Shown: positions 1 through 8,323, numbered from the stretch's first letter. The stretch is 64,000 nucleotides of DNA from Phaeocystidibacter sp965659415 (GCA_965659415.1 CBFHVA010000013.1:9196-73195); one strand, 5' to 3'. Program-made: numbers and translations. The notes: generated by a model from the letters alone, not told the origin.

Positions 1-156
1 TCTGAACAGGCCGATACCCTGGAGGAGGTTTACGAGCCATATCTGATCAAAGAAGGATACCTCGTGCGCACACCACGGGGAAGAATGACCACAGACAAGG
101 CCTACAAACACCTCGGCAAAAAGCGCCCCGCCGATCAACGTGGATTGTTTGACTAA
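1..156 (+). CDS. ruvB: Holliday junction branch migration ATPase RuvB, C-terminal fragment
   Basis: Only the last 51 codons are in the window; the gene enters from the left edge. The visible part is the C-terminal winged-helix (DNA-binding) domain of RuvB, with the family signature EVYEPYLIKEGYL followed by RTPRGRMTT. RuvB is the hexameric motor that works with RuvA to move Holliday junctions. Its stop codon overlaps the queG start by one base (TAATG), so the two are probably co-transcribed. Its partner ruvA is about 7.7 kb downstream at 7746 rather than next to it. Confidence 0.93.
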   Translation, partial: SEQADTLEEVYEPYLIKEGYLVRTPRGRMTTDKAYKHLGKKRPADQRGLFD

Positions 157-1079
157 TGAGCAAGAAAGCTCAATATGCCCAGTTGATTAAAGCCAAGGCT
201 AAAGATCTCGGTTTTACAGCCTGTGGAATATCAAAAGCAGAATTCTTAGAGGAAGAGGCTTCGCGTTTGGAGGTTTGGCTCAAAAAGGGAATGCACGGTA
301 CCATGCAGTGGATGGAGAACCATTTCGATAAGCGTTTAGATCCCACACTTCTAGTTCCCGGTGCCAAAAGCGTGATTAGTTTTACGTTGAATTATTTTCC
401 GGAAGAGCAACAAGATTCCACCGCTCCTAAAATTTCGAAGTATGCCTACGGTGAGGATTACCACTTCGTTATCAAAGACAAACTAAAGGAACTAGTCCAC
501 TGGATGCAAGATAAGATCGGTGAAGTGAATGGCAGAGCTTTTGTGGATTCAGCTCCCGTACTTGATCGCGCTTGGGCAGCTCGAAGTGGATTAGGTTGGA
601 TCGGAAAACACAGCCTATTGCTTACTAAAAAAGAAGGGTCCTTTTTCTTTATAGGAGAGCTCATAGTCGACCTTGAATTGGAGCCGGATGGACCTGTGAC
701 GGATCATTGTGGCTCTTGCACGGCGTGTATAGATGCTTGCCCAACAGAGGCCATTACCGAACCCTATGTGGTTGACAGTAACAAATGCATATCCTACTTA
801 ACGATTGAGCTGAGAGATCAAATCCCAATGGACTATAAAGGCCAGATGGAAGATTGGGCATTTGGGTGCGATATCTGTCAAGATGTTTGTCCATGGAACC
901 GATTTTCTAAACCACACAATGAGCCTAGGTTTAAACCCAAAGATCAGCTCTTGGAAATGAATAGGGACGAATGGATGGAGATTTCAAGAGAAGTATTTAC
1001 CGAAGTGTTTCGCAAATCAGCCGTTAAGCGAACCAAATACGAAGGACTCCTGAGAAATCTGGATTTTCTTAGAAAGTAA
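156..1079 (+). CDS. queG: Epoxyqueuosine reductase QueG
   Basis: Catalyses the last step of queuosine synthesis in tRNA, reducing epoxyqueuosine at the wobble position; a cobalamin and 4Fe-4S cytosolic enzyme. The 307-residue length is normal. Two ferredoxin-like cysteine clusters are visible: C185, C188, C191, C195 (CGSCTACIDACP) and C238, C241, C245 (CDICQDVCPW). The DSAPVLDR segment carries the family's catalytic aspartate at D131. The ATG overlaps the ruvB stop (TAATG). The 3' end overlaps the convergent beta-barrel gene by 11 bp. A PTPS/QueD-family gene at 37 kb is not linked to it. Confidence 0.96.
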   Translation: MSKKAQYAQLIKAKAKDLGFTACGISKAEFLEEEASRLEVWLKKGMHGTMQWMENHFDKRLDPTLLVPGAKSVISFTLNYFPEEQQDSTAPKISKYAYGEDYHFVIKDKLKELVHWMQDKIGEVNGRAFVDSAPVLDRAWAARSGLGWIGKHSLLLTKKEGSFFFIGELIVDLELEPDGPVTDHCGSCTACIDACPTEAITEPYVVDSNKCISYLTIELRDQIPMDYKGQMEDWAFGCDICQDVCPWNRFSKPHNEPRFKPKDQLLEMNRDEWMEISREVFTEVFRKSAVKRTKYEGLLRNLDFLRK

Positions 1080-1677
1080 AGTAAACCGCGAGACTCAAAC
1101 TCACTGCTCTACTTCCCGTTATCCAATCATTGAATACCCCAGGCGGACGTTGAATAATGCGAGTAGAACGCAATTCAGTAAAGGAATATGAAGTTCGCAT
1201 GTTTAGGGTAATAGACTCCGTAAAGGCATAATTCACACCGAATAAGCCCGTAAGTACAAAGTCGGCATACGGAGGATCTGGTTCAAAGTCCCCGTATATA
1301 TTCTCCTCTGTTGCAATCACGTTGATATCCCCGGAAAGTCCGACTTCAGCCGAAATCTTTGAGGTAAAGTGGTATTCCGCTAGAATAGGCAGTGTAATCT
1401 GATGTAAATCAGTGCGGTAAAAGTTCGAAGTGTCCGATTCGAGTTCCCGAGAGCCCCGCCAAATGTAAGCCAACTCCAGCCTTCCGTTCCATTTGTCGCC
1501 AAAAGATCGCTCGGTGTAAAAACCAACAGTGACGCCCGTGTGATTAAATCCACCCAGTCCGTCACCGTCTATTTGATTACTCGTTAATCCTGCGTAGAAC
1601 CCACCGTCGAAGTTTTGCGCATGGGCAATGCAAGTTATGAGAAAGAGAACGCAAACAGCAAGCCCTCTTTTAGCCAT
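1069..1677 (-). CDS. Small outer-membrane beta-barrel protein (PorT-like fold), function unknown
   Basis: A 202-residue exported protein: residues 1-20 form a signal peptide ending AHAQ, followed by alternating aromatic/polar strands and a terminal aromatic strand (SLAVYFTF), as expected of an eight-stranded barrel inserted by BamA. This resembles the generic outer-membrane beta-barrel families common in Bacteroidota; I cannot assign a specific role. Its ATG overlaps the stop of the upstream Omp28-like lipoprotein (TAATG read on the minus strand), so the two are translationally coupled. It is the last gene of the minus-strand envelope cluster. Confidence 0.8.
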   Translation of the reverse strand: MAKRGLAVCVLFLITCIAHAQNFDGGFYAGLTSNQIDGDGLGGFNHTGVTVGFYTERSFGDKWNGRLELAYIWRGSRELESDTSNFYRTDLHQITLPILAEYHFTSKISAEVGLSGDINVIATEENIYGDFEPDPPYADFVLTGLFGVNYAFTESITLNMRTSYSFTELRSTRIIQRPPGVFNDWITGSRAVSLSLAVYFTF

Positions 1678-2567
1678 TACTCCACTTCCGTTTGAACCAC
1701 TTGAAGTACTTCACGAGTATCCAAGTCGAGCAAAACCGCTACAACTTGCAACTCATTCGGATCGAAGCTAGGATCGAGGTCCGTTTTATACGTCTTGTAG
1801 ACATTGGTCATGTCCGTCACGCTTCCGCTAATCCAGCTTTCTCCGGTAGGGAAGGAAATGGCGTCTCTAAACACGTTGTTGTGCACGTAGTCTTCGTCGC
1901 GTGAGTTGTCTTCCAACAGTTGCGGACTTACCACATTGTTTTCTTTTAGATACACGGCCACACCAAAGTTGCCTGTATGATCTCCTAAGAAGGTGGATTG
2001 TACGTGTGTAATAATGCAGCTGCCGGAAACATAACTCATAGTCCATAAATCCGCGATGGCTGGCTGTGAGAGATACGGATCTGAATGTCCTCTCCAAGCT
2101 GGATAGATTTCCCAGAAAGGGAGTCCACCCGGATAATCGAAACGATTCACAAGGCCAATAGGCTGGCCTGGAACTCCTCCGAAAAAGGCTTGAATATCAT
2201 CTCCGTCTTGGGTCGTGAAATCGGTAGGATAATCAGGCTGCACAGGATCGGTAAATTCAGATGATCCGGAGTGGATAGCCAAAATGACCAAGTCATCACC
2301 CAAGTCGTTCTTCATGGCTACCAACTCCTTGGTGGCCTTCGGACAGTTTTTGCAACGGTGCCCTGTGAAGTCCTCCACCAATATATTCCGGTAAATAGTA
2401 TCCGGATACGAAGTTGTGGGGTTGATGGTATCGGTACGCGTACTGGGGCACGGTCCTGTTGGGCCTCCTGTATCTCTAAAAGGGTCGTCAATCACATCAC
2501 AACCTAGGGCAATGGCGATCAGCCCTAGAACGGCCACAGATACTTTTAATCTCTTCTTCAACATCAT
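1677..2567 (-). CDS. Omp28-like outer-membrane lipoprotein with thioredoxin-type CxxC
   Basis: A 296-residue lipoprotein. Residues 1-23 are a lipoprotein signal with lipobox ALGC (C23); a proline/threonine linker follows, then the Omp28 signature VEDFTGHRCKNCPKA with C72 and C75 in a CxxC. Omp28-family proteins are related to thioredoxin folds, and their function is poorly known. Either of two adjacent ATGs (2567 or 2564) could start it. It lies 10 bp downstream of the DUF6029 gene and overlaps the next barrel gene by 3 bp, placing it inside a coupled cluster. Family assignment is confident; a redox role is inference from the CxxC and the adjoining TlpA-like gene. Confidence 0.85.
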   Translation of the reverse strand: MMLKKRLKVSVAVLGLIAIALGCDVIDDPFRDTGGPTGPCPSTRTDTINPTTSYPDTIYRNILVEDFTGHRCKNCPKATKELVAMKNDLGDDLVILAIHSGSSEFTDPVQPDYPTDFTTQDGDDIQAFFGGVPGQPIGLVNRFDYPGGLPFWEIYPAWRGHSDPYLSQPAIADLWTMSYVSGSCIITHVQSTFLGDHTGNFGVAVYLKENNVVSPQLLEDNSRDEDYVHNNVFRDAISFPTGESWISGSVTDMTNVYKTYKTDLDPSFDPNELQVVAVLLDLDTREVLQVVQTEVE

Positions 2568-2577
2568 TGTATCCTTA

Positions 2578-4266
2578 CTAGAAGTTGGTGGTTACAGATA
2601 AGCTCAAACCATTGGATGGCGGAACCACTCGACAGATACCTCCCACGCAGAAAATACCGGCTTGCTGTCTACCGTAACTCACTTGAATTCTCGTTTGTCC
2701 ATTGTAGTACGTAACTGAACCAATAGGGTAGGTCAAACGCAAATCTTCATCGGTGTGACCATAGTTCGAAATTACTTGTGCACTGAAGAACCAATTCGGA
2801 CTCCAGCCGTATTCGAGAAGTAACATAGCCATGTCTCCTCTGTACTGTTCAGAAAACGCTACTTGGAACTCCGAGCGTATACTGTGACGTGGTTTATAGT
2901 TCCAGATGACTTCGAGGACGCCAGCGTTTACATAGGCAATTTCCTGATTTGCATCTCTCTCAAGGATTTCCGTATCTGTTAGTCCATCCTCTAAAACAGA
3001 CTTGTTGTAAACGAAGTTGTAATACGTACCAATTACTTTCCACTCGCGAGAGATCTTCTTTCTGACCTCCACATCGAAGTCGGTGTAGTAATGGACTTGA
3101 CCTTGCTTAAACCAATCGGTAACATAGCCGTCTGTTCCTCCATCTCCAATGGCAATGTCATCGTCGATTCGCTCCTTATACAAGCTATATGCATCGGCGT
3201 AGTTGATGCTTAACAAGGTTCCGTATTTACCGCCTAGGAGTGATCCTCTCTGGAAGTTGTAGCTAAACTGGAATTGCCTACCTACCTCACCATTGATCTG
3301 AGTGGCATATGGAAAGAGAGCAGGAAGAGCATAGGTGTGCAGTTTCGTAGTAGGGGGTAGATAGTTGATAAATGCCTCAAACTGGCTACCATTACGATCA
3401 CTTCTAAAGCTCATGTTATCGATGCGCTTGTAGCTACCGATAATGCCAATTCCACTCTTTGAATAAGTTAGTTGGGTAAGGAAAGCTTGTCCATCTCGGA
3501 AGATGAAGCCATTATCCGCAGAAGGGTCGTTTGCCTTGTACACATATTCAGTGTTCCAGATAAACGGTCCCTTTTGAAGTGTAAACCTACCTGCACCAGA
3601 ACCTACATTTTCGGGCAAGTTGTAAACTGGGTCGTTCGCTTCTTGGAACTTAGACACAAAGGATCCACCAAGGGTTAGACGCCATGGACTTTCAGCTAAA
3701 GAAGGAATTGCATCATTTAAGCTGAGTTCGGCATCAAAACCTCGTACAATTCCAGGAGTCTTATCAAAGTAGATACGTTGCCTTCCCAATACACCGGTTA
3801 AACGAAGTCCTGGAATAGGTGAGTAACGCAGACGAACTCCATCCATGGCATTGTCGAGACCTAGGCCCCGCTCTTCATAGGCGCGAAAGATCATCCCCGA
3901 ACCAAACTGCTCGTAGAAGTTACCGACTGTGACGTCAAGTCCATCTTTTACATACTGCAGATATCGGTAAGTGATACCTTCACCTCTAAATCCTTCAGGA
4001 AAACCAAGGATTACGTTTTGATAGTTTTCGTAACGGACCCCGGCGCGAAAATCTCCATGTGTGTAGTTGAAGTTGGCAAAACCTTGACCTAGAAATCTCT
4101 CATCCGGATAAAATTCTCCAGTTGGATCAATGGCTTCGTCTCGAACATAGAGCTGTCCATCGAACTGAAAGTTGCCATGCAAGGTACCCCAGTTCTGGTC
4201 TTCTTGTCCGGTCAAGCTTGCAGCTCCGCCAAGTACTACAAGTCCTGTGAGAATTAGTTTTTTCAC
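2578..4266 (-). CDS. DUF6029-family predicted outer-membrane beta-barrel protein
   Basis: A 562-residue protein with a signal peptide (residues 1-20, ending SLTGQ) and a long run of beta-barrel-like strands with a C-terminal aromatic residue; it resembles the Bacteroidota DUF6029 family, with no established function. The start is GTG, overlapping the upstream TlpA-like stop by 4 bp (GTGA), which decides the start. The only two cysteines form CVGGIC about 20 residues from the C-terminus. Neighbours are a thioredoxin-fold protein upstream and an Omp28 lipoprotein downstream. The name rests on recognition of the family's N-terminal pattern and context, so it is less certain than the barrel prediction. 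Confidence 0.75.
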   Translation of the reverse strand: MKKLILTGLVVLGGAASLTGQEDQNWGTLHGNFQFDGQLYVRDEAIDPTGEFYPDERFLGQGFANFNYTHGDFRAGVRYENYQNVILGFPEGFRGEGITYRYLQYVKDGLDVTVGNFYEQFGSGMIFRAYEERGLGLDNAMDGVRLRYSPIPGLRLTGVLGRQRIYFDKTPGIVRGFDAELSLNDAIPSLAESPWRLTLGGSFVSKFQEANDPVYNLPENVGSGAGRFTLQKGPFIWNTEYVYKANDPSADNGFIFRDGQAFLTQLTYSKSGIGIIGSYKRIDNMSFRSDRNGSQFEAFINYLPPTTKLHTYALPALFPYATQINGEVGRQFQFSYNFQRGSLLGGKYGTLLSINYADAYSLYKERIDDDIAIGDGGTDGYVTDWFKQGQVHYYTDFDVEVRKKISREWKVIGTYYNFVYNKSVLEDGLTDTEILERDANQEIAYVNAGVLEVIWNYKPRHSIRSEFQVAFSEQYRGDMAMLLLEYGWSPNWFFSAQVISNYGHTDEDLRLTYPIGSVTYYNGQTRIQVSYGRQQAGIFCVGGICRVVPPSNGLSLSVTTNF

Positions 4267-4748
4267 CCTTCAGCCGCTTCTCTGATTTTCTCCATGAGAT
4301 GGTGCTCGTCGCCCGGGGCATATTTATTACTGGTGTAAACCAGCTCGCCTTGAGCGTTGAAAACCATGGTGTGTGGAACGTTATTTACGCCCATCGCGCG
4401 TCTCAAATCGCTATTTGTGTCGAGATATACGTCGTATTCCCAACCGCGAGAATTCACTTCGACATTTACGGTTGACGCAGTACGCGGGTCATCAATCGAG
4501 ATGGCAATAACCAAAACGTTGGTTTCATCCATTAAGTCGATGTAGTATTCGTGAAGCGCTTCAAGCTCCTTTTTACAAGGCGAGCACCAAGTAGCCCAAA
4601 AACTCACAACAATAGGCCCGTCGTGATCAATGGTTGCTGCATCGATATTAACTCCATCAAGCGTTTTGACGTTGACGCTTGGGAAGATTTGAGCGTTGGC
4701 TACCATGGAGCCGATGAGAATGCTAAGGGTGAATAGTAAACGCTTCAT
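4263..4748 (-). CDS. TlpA-like periplasmic thioredoxin-fold protein
   Basis: A 161-residue exported thioredoxin-fold protein: signal peptide 1-20 (ending ANAQ), then VVSFWATWCSPCKKE with the CxxC active site at C55/C58 and the cis-proline loop VPHTMVF. This is the TlpA/ResA-like family, which in the periplasm reduces disulfides, for example in cytochrome c or copper-site maturation. It is translationally coupled to the DUF6029 gene (4-bp overlap). The hairpin at 4767-4797 separates it from the upstream Omp28-like gene, so it may be the first gene of the operon or be partly attenuated. The natural substrate cannot be told from sequence. Confidence 0.9.
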   Translation of the reverse strand: MKRLLFTLSILIGSMVANAQIFPSVNVKTLDGVNIDAATIDHDGPIVVSFWATWCSPCKKELEALHEYYIDLMDETNVLVIAISIDDPRTASTVNVEVNSRGWEYDVYLDTNSDLRRAMGVNNVPHTMVFNAQGELVYTSNKYAPGDEHHLMEKIREAAEG

Positions 4749-4766
4749 AGTTCTGTATTAAATGAG

Positions 4767-4797
4767 GAACACCGACAGAGTTCTTCTGCCGGTGTTC
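4767..4797 (-). terminator. Strong hairpin between two same-strand genes, possible terminator
   Basis: Two 12-base arms (4767-4778 and 4786-4797) pair at 11 positions; the twelfth is a G-U wobble on the minus strand. The loop is 7 nt. On the minus strand the stem is followed by CTCATTT, a poor U-tract, so it may be a partial terminator or an mRNA-stabilising element between the secreted Omp28-like gene and the TlpA-like gene. Confidence 0.5.
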
Positions 4798-4824
4798 TTA
4801 TCTATTCAATCTTCGTGCCTTTGC

Positions 4825-6780
4825 TTAGTGCGTTACACTGAGGCGAAGAGTTTTGATGTCGTCGTTCTGCTGAACTTTAACCATATACACACCTGTAGGA
4901 AGGTCTGCTACGTCAAGTTCGATACTTTGAACACCAGCTGATACATTTTGAGACGCTAGGCTCACAGCGCGACCGTTCAAGTCAAGAACAGTAACGTTGA
5001 TTTCACCTGACTCGATAGCAGTGAAACGAAGTTCAGCCACGCGATCTGCAGGGTTAGGGAAGATAACAGCTTCTTCAAGAACGTTTTCTTCTTCACCTAC
5101 GGCGTTAGAGTTGATTACGATGTTGTCAACGTACAGTGCGTTACCGTAATCAGAAGTACCCACGAACTTAACGATGAGCTCGTTTGCGTTTTGCATTGAT
5201 CCTGGGATCTGAGCTACGTTGCTTGTCCAATCGTTGGCACGTGGATATAGACGAGCTGTAGAGCTAGGATTAGCAGTAGTAACCAAGCTAGCACCTGAGC
5301 GATCCCAAACTTTAGTCCAGTTCTGACCACAATCATCACTTACGTAAACAGCAAGTCCGTCGTTTTGAGTATTGTACTGCTGGAAAGCATGGTTAAAGAA
5401 AATCTTCGCATTTGGTGTTGAGCTGATGTCAACTTTCTGCATAATCAATTCTGAAACAGTACCTGCATCGATGGTGTAGAAGTCAAAACGATACGAACGG
5501 TTAGAAGCTTCGTAAGCACCCAAAGGCCAAGTAACAGCAGAGGAGATTCCCTGATCAACCGTGAACACACGTCCTGAGTTGTCATTCAAAATTAGGTTGC
5601 TAGGCGTTTGACCCAATGAAGAGTTTTCGAATGTAACCGTATAAGGTGTAGGAGCAACAATCGGTGAAAGAACATTCAAAGTCACAGGCGTGATTTCGTT
5701 GTTCAAGCTGTTCACGTCGCGTGATCCGTTCGGGTTCACTACGCGAGCTTCAATGTTGTTTGTCGCGAAAGGAAGGCTAGCAGAAGCAAATGAAACAGTT
5801 GCCTTCTGATTTTGACCTAAAGAACCTGTCCATGCTTGAGTAGTCCAAGCACCACCGTTGATGCGATATTCTACATCAGCACTTGTACAAGTAGCAGTAG
5901 AAAGGTTTTCAATTTCGAACTCCGGAGTGAATGTACCTGCACAAAGATCACCTCCACCTGAAATGCTAGAATAGATGGTCATGTCCGGAATGTTAGCAGG
6001 TGCAGGAACAGCAGCGCTGAAAGAAGCGTTGTGTACGCTCTTGTCGCCATTATCCTGAATGTATGCTACAACCGCTACTTCGTTGTAGTTGTAAATGTGC
6101 ATTGGAAGCTCAGCTGCAATAGTGAATGTTTGAGACTGTTGAGCAGTCCAAGAGTCAGCCATTTGCGTTCCTGCTGCGCTAGGGTACATCTTACGGTTCA
6201 CGTGGTAGAACTCAGTTTCGCCGTTTGTACCTGGTGCAGAAGCAAACTGCATCTCTTCCTCAATTACAGCTACATGCAAACGCAAGGAACCGGCTTGAAG
6301 AGAGTTCACTGTGAAACCATCAACGTTTTGAACGGTGATGGTCACGAAAATAGAATCCAAATCATTCGAGAGCGTGTGCGATGTGCTCATGCTGAATGAA
6401 GAGGTAACCGCAGATCTTGTGTTAAGATGTGCTTGGGTAAAGAACCCTGGGTAAGTAGGGCTTGATGTTCCAGGTGCTAAATCTCCACCGTCCATACGGC
6501 CGTTTGGAGCACTGGATACGCCATAGTATGATCTACGTGCATCTGCATCAGTAGTCCATCCTAAATAAATCGGACCAGCAGAAGGAATTGGCACTTGGTG
6601 CTTCAACATTACTGCTGTTGTTGGGTTTGCTTTTACGATAGCGTCAAACCCAGGGTTTACGCTGGCGCAAGGTGCGCAATTTTCACCTGTGAATTCTTCG
6701 ATCAGAACCATACGGTTCGCTTGACCGAATGCTGCTGTGGCGAAAATCGCCATCAACAAAGTTGTGTAAAGCTTCTTCAT
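4825..6780 (-). CDS. Secreted Omp28-like protein with T9SS type A sorting domain
   Basis: A 651-residue secreted protein. Signal peptide 1-20 (ending AFGQ); Omp28/thioredoxin-like domain starting VLIEEFTGENCAPC with CxxC at C35/C38; middle beta-rich regions, one with an N-terminal CAGTF motif of adhesin-like repeats; and a C-terminal type A sorting domain (PNPADR... to LPTGVYMVKV...) typical of T9SS cargo. The start is taken at the ATG at 6780; the frame runs four codons further to a TTG, but the ATG directly precedes a classical MKK signal peptide. It is probably exported by the T9SS components encoded elsewhere in this window. Function is otherwise unknown. Confidence 0.87.
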   Translation of the reverse strand: MKKLYTTLLMAIFATAAFGQANRMVLIEEFTGENCAPCASVNPGFDAIVKANPTTAVMLKHQVPIPSAGPIYLGWTTDADARRSYYGVSSAPNGRMDGGDLAPGTSSPTYPGFFTQAHLNTRSAVTSSFSMSTSHTLSNDLDSIFVTITVQNVDGFTVNSLQAGSLRLHVAVIEEEMQFASAPGTNGETEFYHVNRKMYPSAAGTQMADSWTAQQSQTFTIAAELPMHIYNYNEVAVVAYIQDNGDKSVHNASFSAAVPAPANIPDMTIYSSISGGGDLCAGTFTPEFEIENLSTATCTSADVEYRINGGAWTTQAWTGSLGQNQKATVSFASASLPFATNNIEARVVNPNGSRDVNSLNNEITPVTLNVLSPIVAPTPYTVTFENSSLGQTPSNLILNDNSGRVFTVDQGISSAVTWPLGAYEASNRSYRFDFYTIDAGTVSELIMQKVDISSTPNAKIFFNHAFQQYNTQNDGLAVYVSDDCGQNWTKVWDRSGASLVTTANPSSTARLYPRANDWTSNVAQIPGSMQNANELIVKFVGTSDYGNALYVDNIVINSNAVGEEENVLEEAVIFPNPADRVAELRFTAIESGEINVTVLDLNGRAVSLASQNVSAGVQSIELDVADLPTGVYMVKVQQNDDIKTLRLSVTH

Positions 6781-6826
6781 GGAAACAAACAATTAAGAGT
6801 TATCGCGGCACAAATTAAGATTTGTT

Positions 6827-6834
6827 TATTTTTG
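6827..6834 (+). promoter_or_regulatory. Bacteroidota -7 box candidate for the 6877 gene
   Basis: TATTTTTG matches TAnnTTTG in the 96-bp gap between two divergent exported-protein genes. No TTG -33 element is seen at the expected spacing, so this is a weak call. Confidence 0.3.
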
Positions 6835-6876
6835 TAGCTACCTTTTAAAGGTTTTTTTACACTTGAATAGTTCGAA

Positions 6877-7581
6877 ATGAGGAGGTTTTATACACTTTTA
6901 ACCCTATCAGCACTGATGTTGAGCGCTTCAGTTCAAGCTCAAAACTTGCAACTGAACTCACATGATGCCAATACTGATGCCAATTCTACATATCTACATG
7001 AAGTAAAGGCTGGCGTCCAATTAACCAACACGGGAACGAGTGCTAACTATGATGTAGCGAGGATTTTCAACGGTTCCACCGGTGTGCTCGACAGTAACTA
7101 CTTCTGTTGGGATTTGTGCTATGGAGTTGGCGTAGATAGTAGCTTCATAGGAGGGGTTTACCTAGAAAACAATGTGAGCAACTCGGATTTTTACATTGGT
7201 GTGTACATCCGCGGCGACAATGCCATGGCTCAAGATTCCTTGGTATACCGTTTTTATCACCCTACGAATCCCAATGACAACTTGGACGTGACCTTCTATA
7301 TTTCTGTTTCACCAACAGCTTCTACTGTTGAGGCGGTGGCTCGCCCAGTGAAGGTTTATCCAAACCCTGCATCTGATGTGATCTACGTGGAAACACAAGG
7401 TGTAGTAAATGGCCAAGTTAGAATCATGAACTTGGCAGGCGTTACGGTGCGCAATTTACCGATGGATGATTCTGACCGAATGAGAATAGATATAAGTGAC
7501 TTGCCAGCGGGTGTGTACATGTTACAGACCTTCAACGCAGGTCAAGTTAAAGACGCTCAAAGAATTGTTATTGCTAGATAA
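6877..7581 (+). CDS. Small T9SS cargo protein with type A sorting domain, function unknown
   Basis: A 234-residue secreted protein: signal peptide 1-21 (SVQAQ), an unrecognised domain of about 125 residues containing one cysteine pair (FCWDLCYG), and an 80-residue C-terminal sorting domain (VYPNPASDVIYVE through LPAGVYMLQTF...). The N-terminal part mentions no catalytic motif I recognise; its sequence looks like a beta-sandwich of the kind found in secreted adhesins. It is divergent from the Omp28-like gene and followed by a good terminator, so it is probably monocistronic. Confidence 0.83.
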   Translation: MRRFYTLLTLSALMLSASVQAQNLQLNSHDANTDANSTYLHEVKAGVQLTNTGTSANYDVARIFNGSTGVLDSNYFCWDLCYGVGVDSSFIGGVYLENNVSNSDFYIGVYIRGDNAMAQDSLVYRFYHPTNPNDNLDVTFYISVSPTASTVEAVARPVKVYPNPASDVIYVETQGVVNGQVRIMNLAGVTVRNLPMDDSDRMRIDISDLPAGVYMLQTFNAGQVKDAQRIVIAR

Positions 7582-7604
7582 CCATTTAATGCGTTGATTA
7601 CAAA

Positions 7605-7636
7605 GGGCTTCCGGTTCGGAGGCCCTTCTTTTTTTG
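7605..7636 (+). terminator. Rho-independent terminator of the T9SS cargo gene
   Basis: A 9-bp stem (7605-7613 with 7617-7625, one G-U pair) with a 3-nt loop is followed by TTCTTTTTTT, a clear intrinsic terminator 24 bp after the stop codon at 7581. Confidence 0.85.
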
Positions 7637-7676
7637 CTTAAATACAATTCCTTCCCAATCGGGTGTACGATTTTTC

Positions 7677-7684
7677 TATTTTTG
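7677..7684 (+). promoter_or_regulatory. -7 box candidate for ruvA-sprA
   Basis: TATTTTTG fits TAnnTTTG, 62 bp before the ruvA ATG. No -33 TTG is visible, so confidence is moderate at best. If used, transcription would start about 7690, right at the foot of the hairpins annotated next. Confidence 0.35.
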
Positions 7685-7691
7685 GCGTTTT

Positions 7692-7718
7692 CTTGCCGCA
7701 GGCAAGCTTTTTTGCCTG
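7692..7718 (+). promoter_or_regulatory. Two mutually exclusive hairpins in the ruvA leader
   Basis: Hairpin one pairs CTTGCC (7692-7697) with GGCAAG (7701-7706) and is followed by CTTTTTT, like a small terminator. Hairpin two pairs CAGGCAA (7699-7705) with TTGCCTG (7712-7718). They share bases, so only one can form. This may be a tandem second terminator for the upstream gene or an attenuator-like switch for ruvA-sprA. Confidence 0.4.
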
Positions 7719-7745
7719 TAGAAGAAAGACTTAAAATATTCCTGC

Positions 7746-8321
7746 ATGTACCATCATCTCAGAGGTCGCCTCATTGAGAAGAATCCCACTTTTGTTGTAA
7801 TCGAATGTGGAGGCGTTGGCTATTATGTCAATATCTCACTCAGCACCTATTCTCAAATAGGAGAAGACGAGGCCGTAATGCTCTATACCCACCTTACAGT
7901 GCGTGAAGATGCCATGACACTTTATGGTTTTTCTCACGAAGGCGAACGTGAAATATTTAGACAATTAATCAGTGTTTCTGGGGTTGGAGCCAATACGGCA
8001 AGGATGATCTTAAGCTCGCTACAGCCACAAGAAGTTGAATTGGCCATACGTTCAGAAAATATTGCCTTGTTAAAAGGCGTTAAGGGCATCGGAGCTAAAA
8101 CGGCCCAAAGAATTATAGTAGATCTTAAAGACAAGGTTGGAATGACGGCCGAAGCAGGAACGGCGGTCGCTCCTTCCTCGTCTAAGGACGAAGCAGTAGC
8201 TGCATTGGAAGTTCTCGGATTCTCGAGGAAATCAGTAGAAAAGGTGATTGCTACACATTTGAATTTGGAGCCGGACGCATCGGTTGAAAGCATGATTAAA
8301 AACGCCCTTCAGAAACTTTAG
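7746..8321 (+). CDS. ruvA: Holliday junction branch migration protein RuvA
   Basis: The 191-residue protein has the three RuvA domains: OB-fold N-terminus (MYHHLRGRLIEKN..., ECGGVGYYV), the tandem helix-hairpin-helix region (ISVSGVGANTARMIL and LKGVKGIGAKTAQRIIVDLKDK), and the flexible linker plus C-terminal RuvB-binding domain from about residue 145. RuvA binds the four-way junction and loads RuvB, whose gene tail is at the left edge. It is followed after 2 bp by sprA, a neighbour order seen in other Flavobacteriales. Confidence 0.97.
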   Translation: MYHHLRGRLIEKNPTFVVIECGGVGYYVNISLSTYSQIGEDEAVMLYTHLTVREDAMTLYGFSHEGEREIFRQLISVSGVGANTARMILSSLQPQEVELAIRSENIALLKGVKGIGAKTAQRIIVDLKDKVGMTAEAGTAVAPSSSKDEAVAALEVLGFSRKSVEKVIATHLNLEPDASVESMIKNALQKL

Positions 8322-8323
8322 GA

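Noticed and set aside
6031..6399. A 122-codon plus-strand frame
   Set aside because: Antisense to the secreted Omp28-like protein; it is Cys/Val-rich as expected from complement of its codons.
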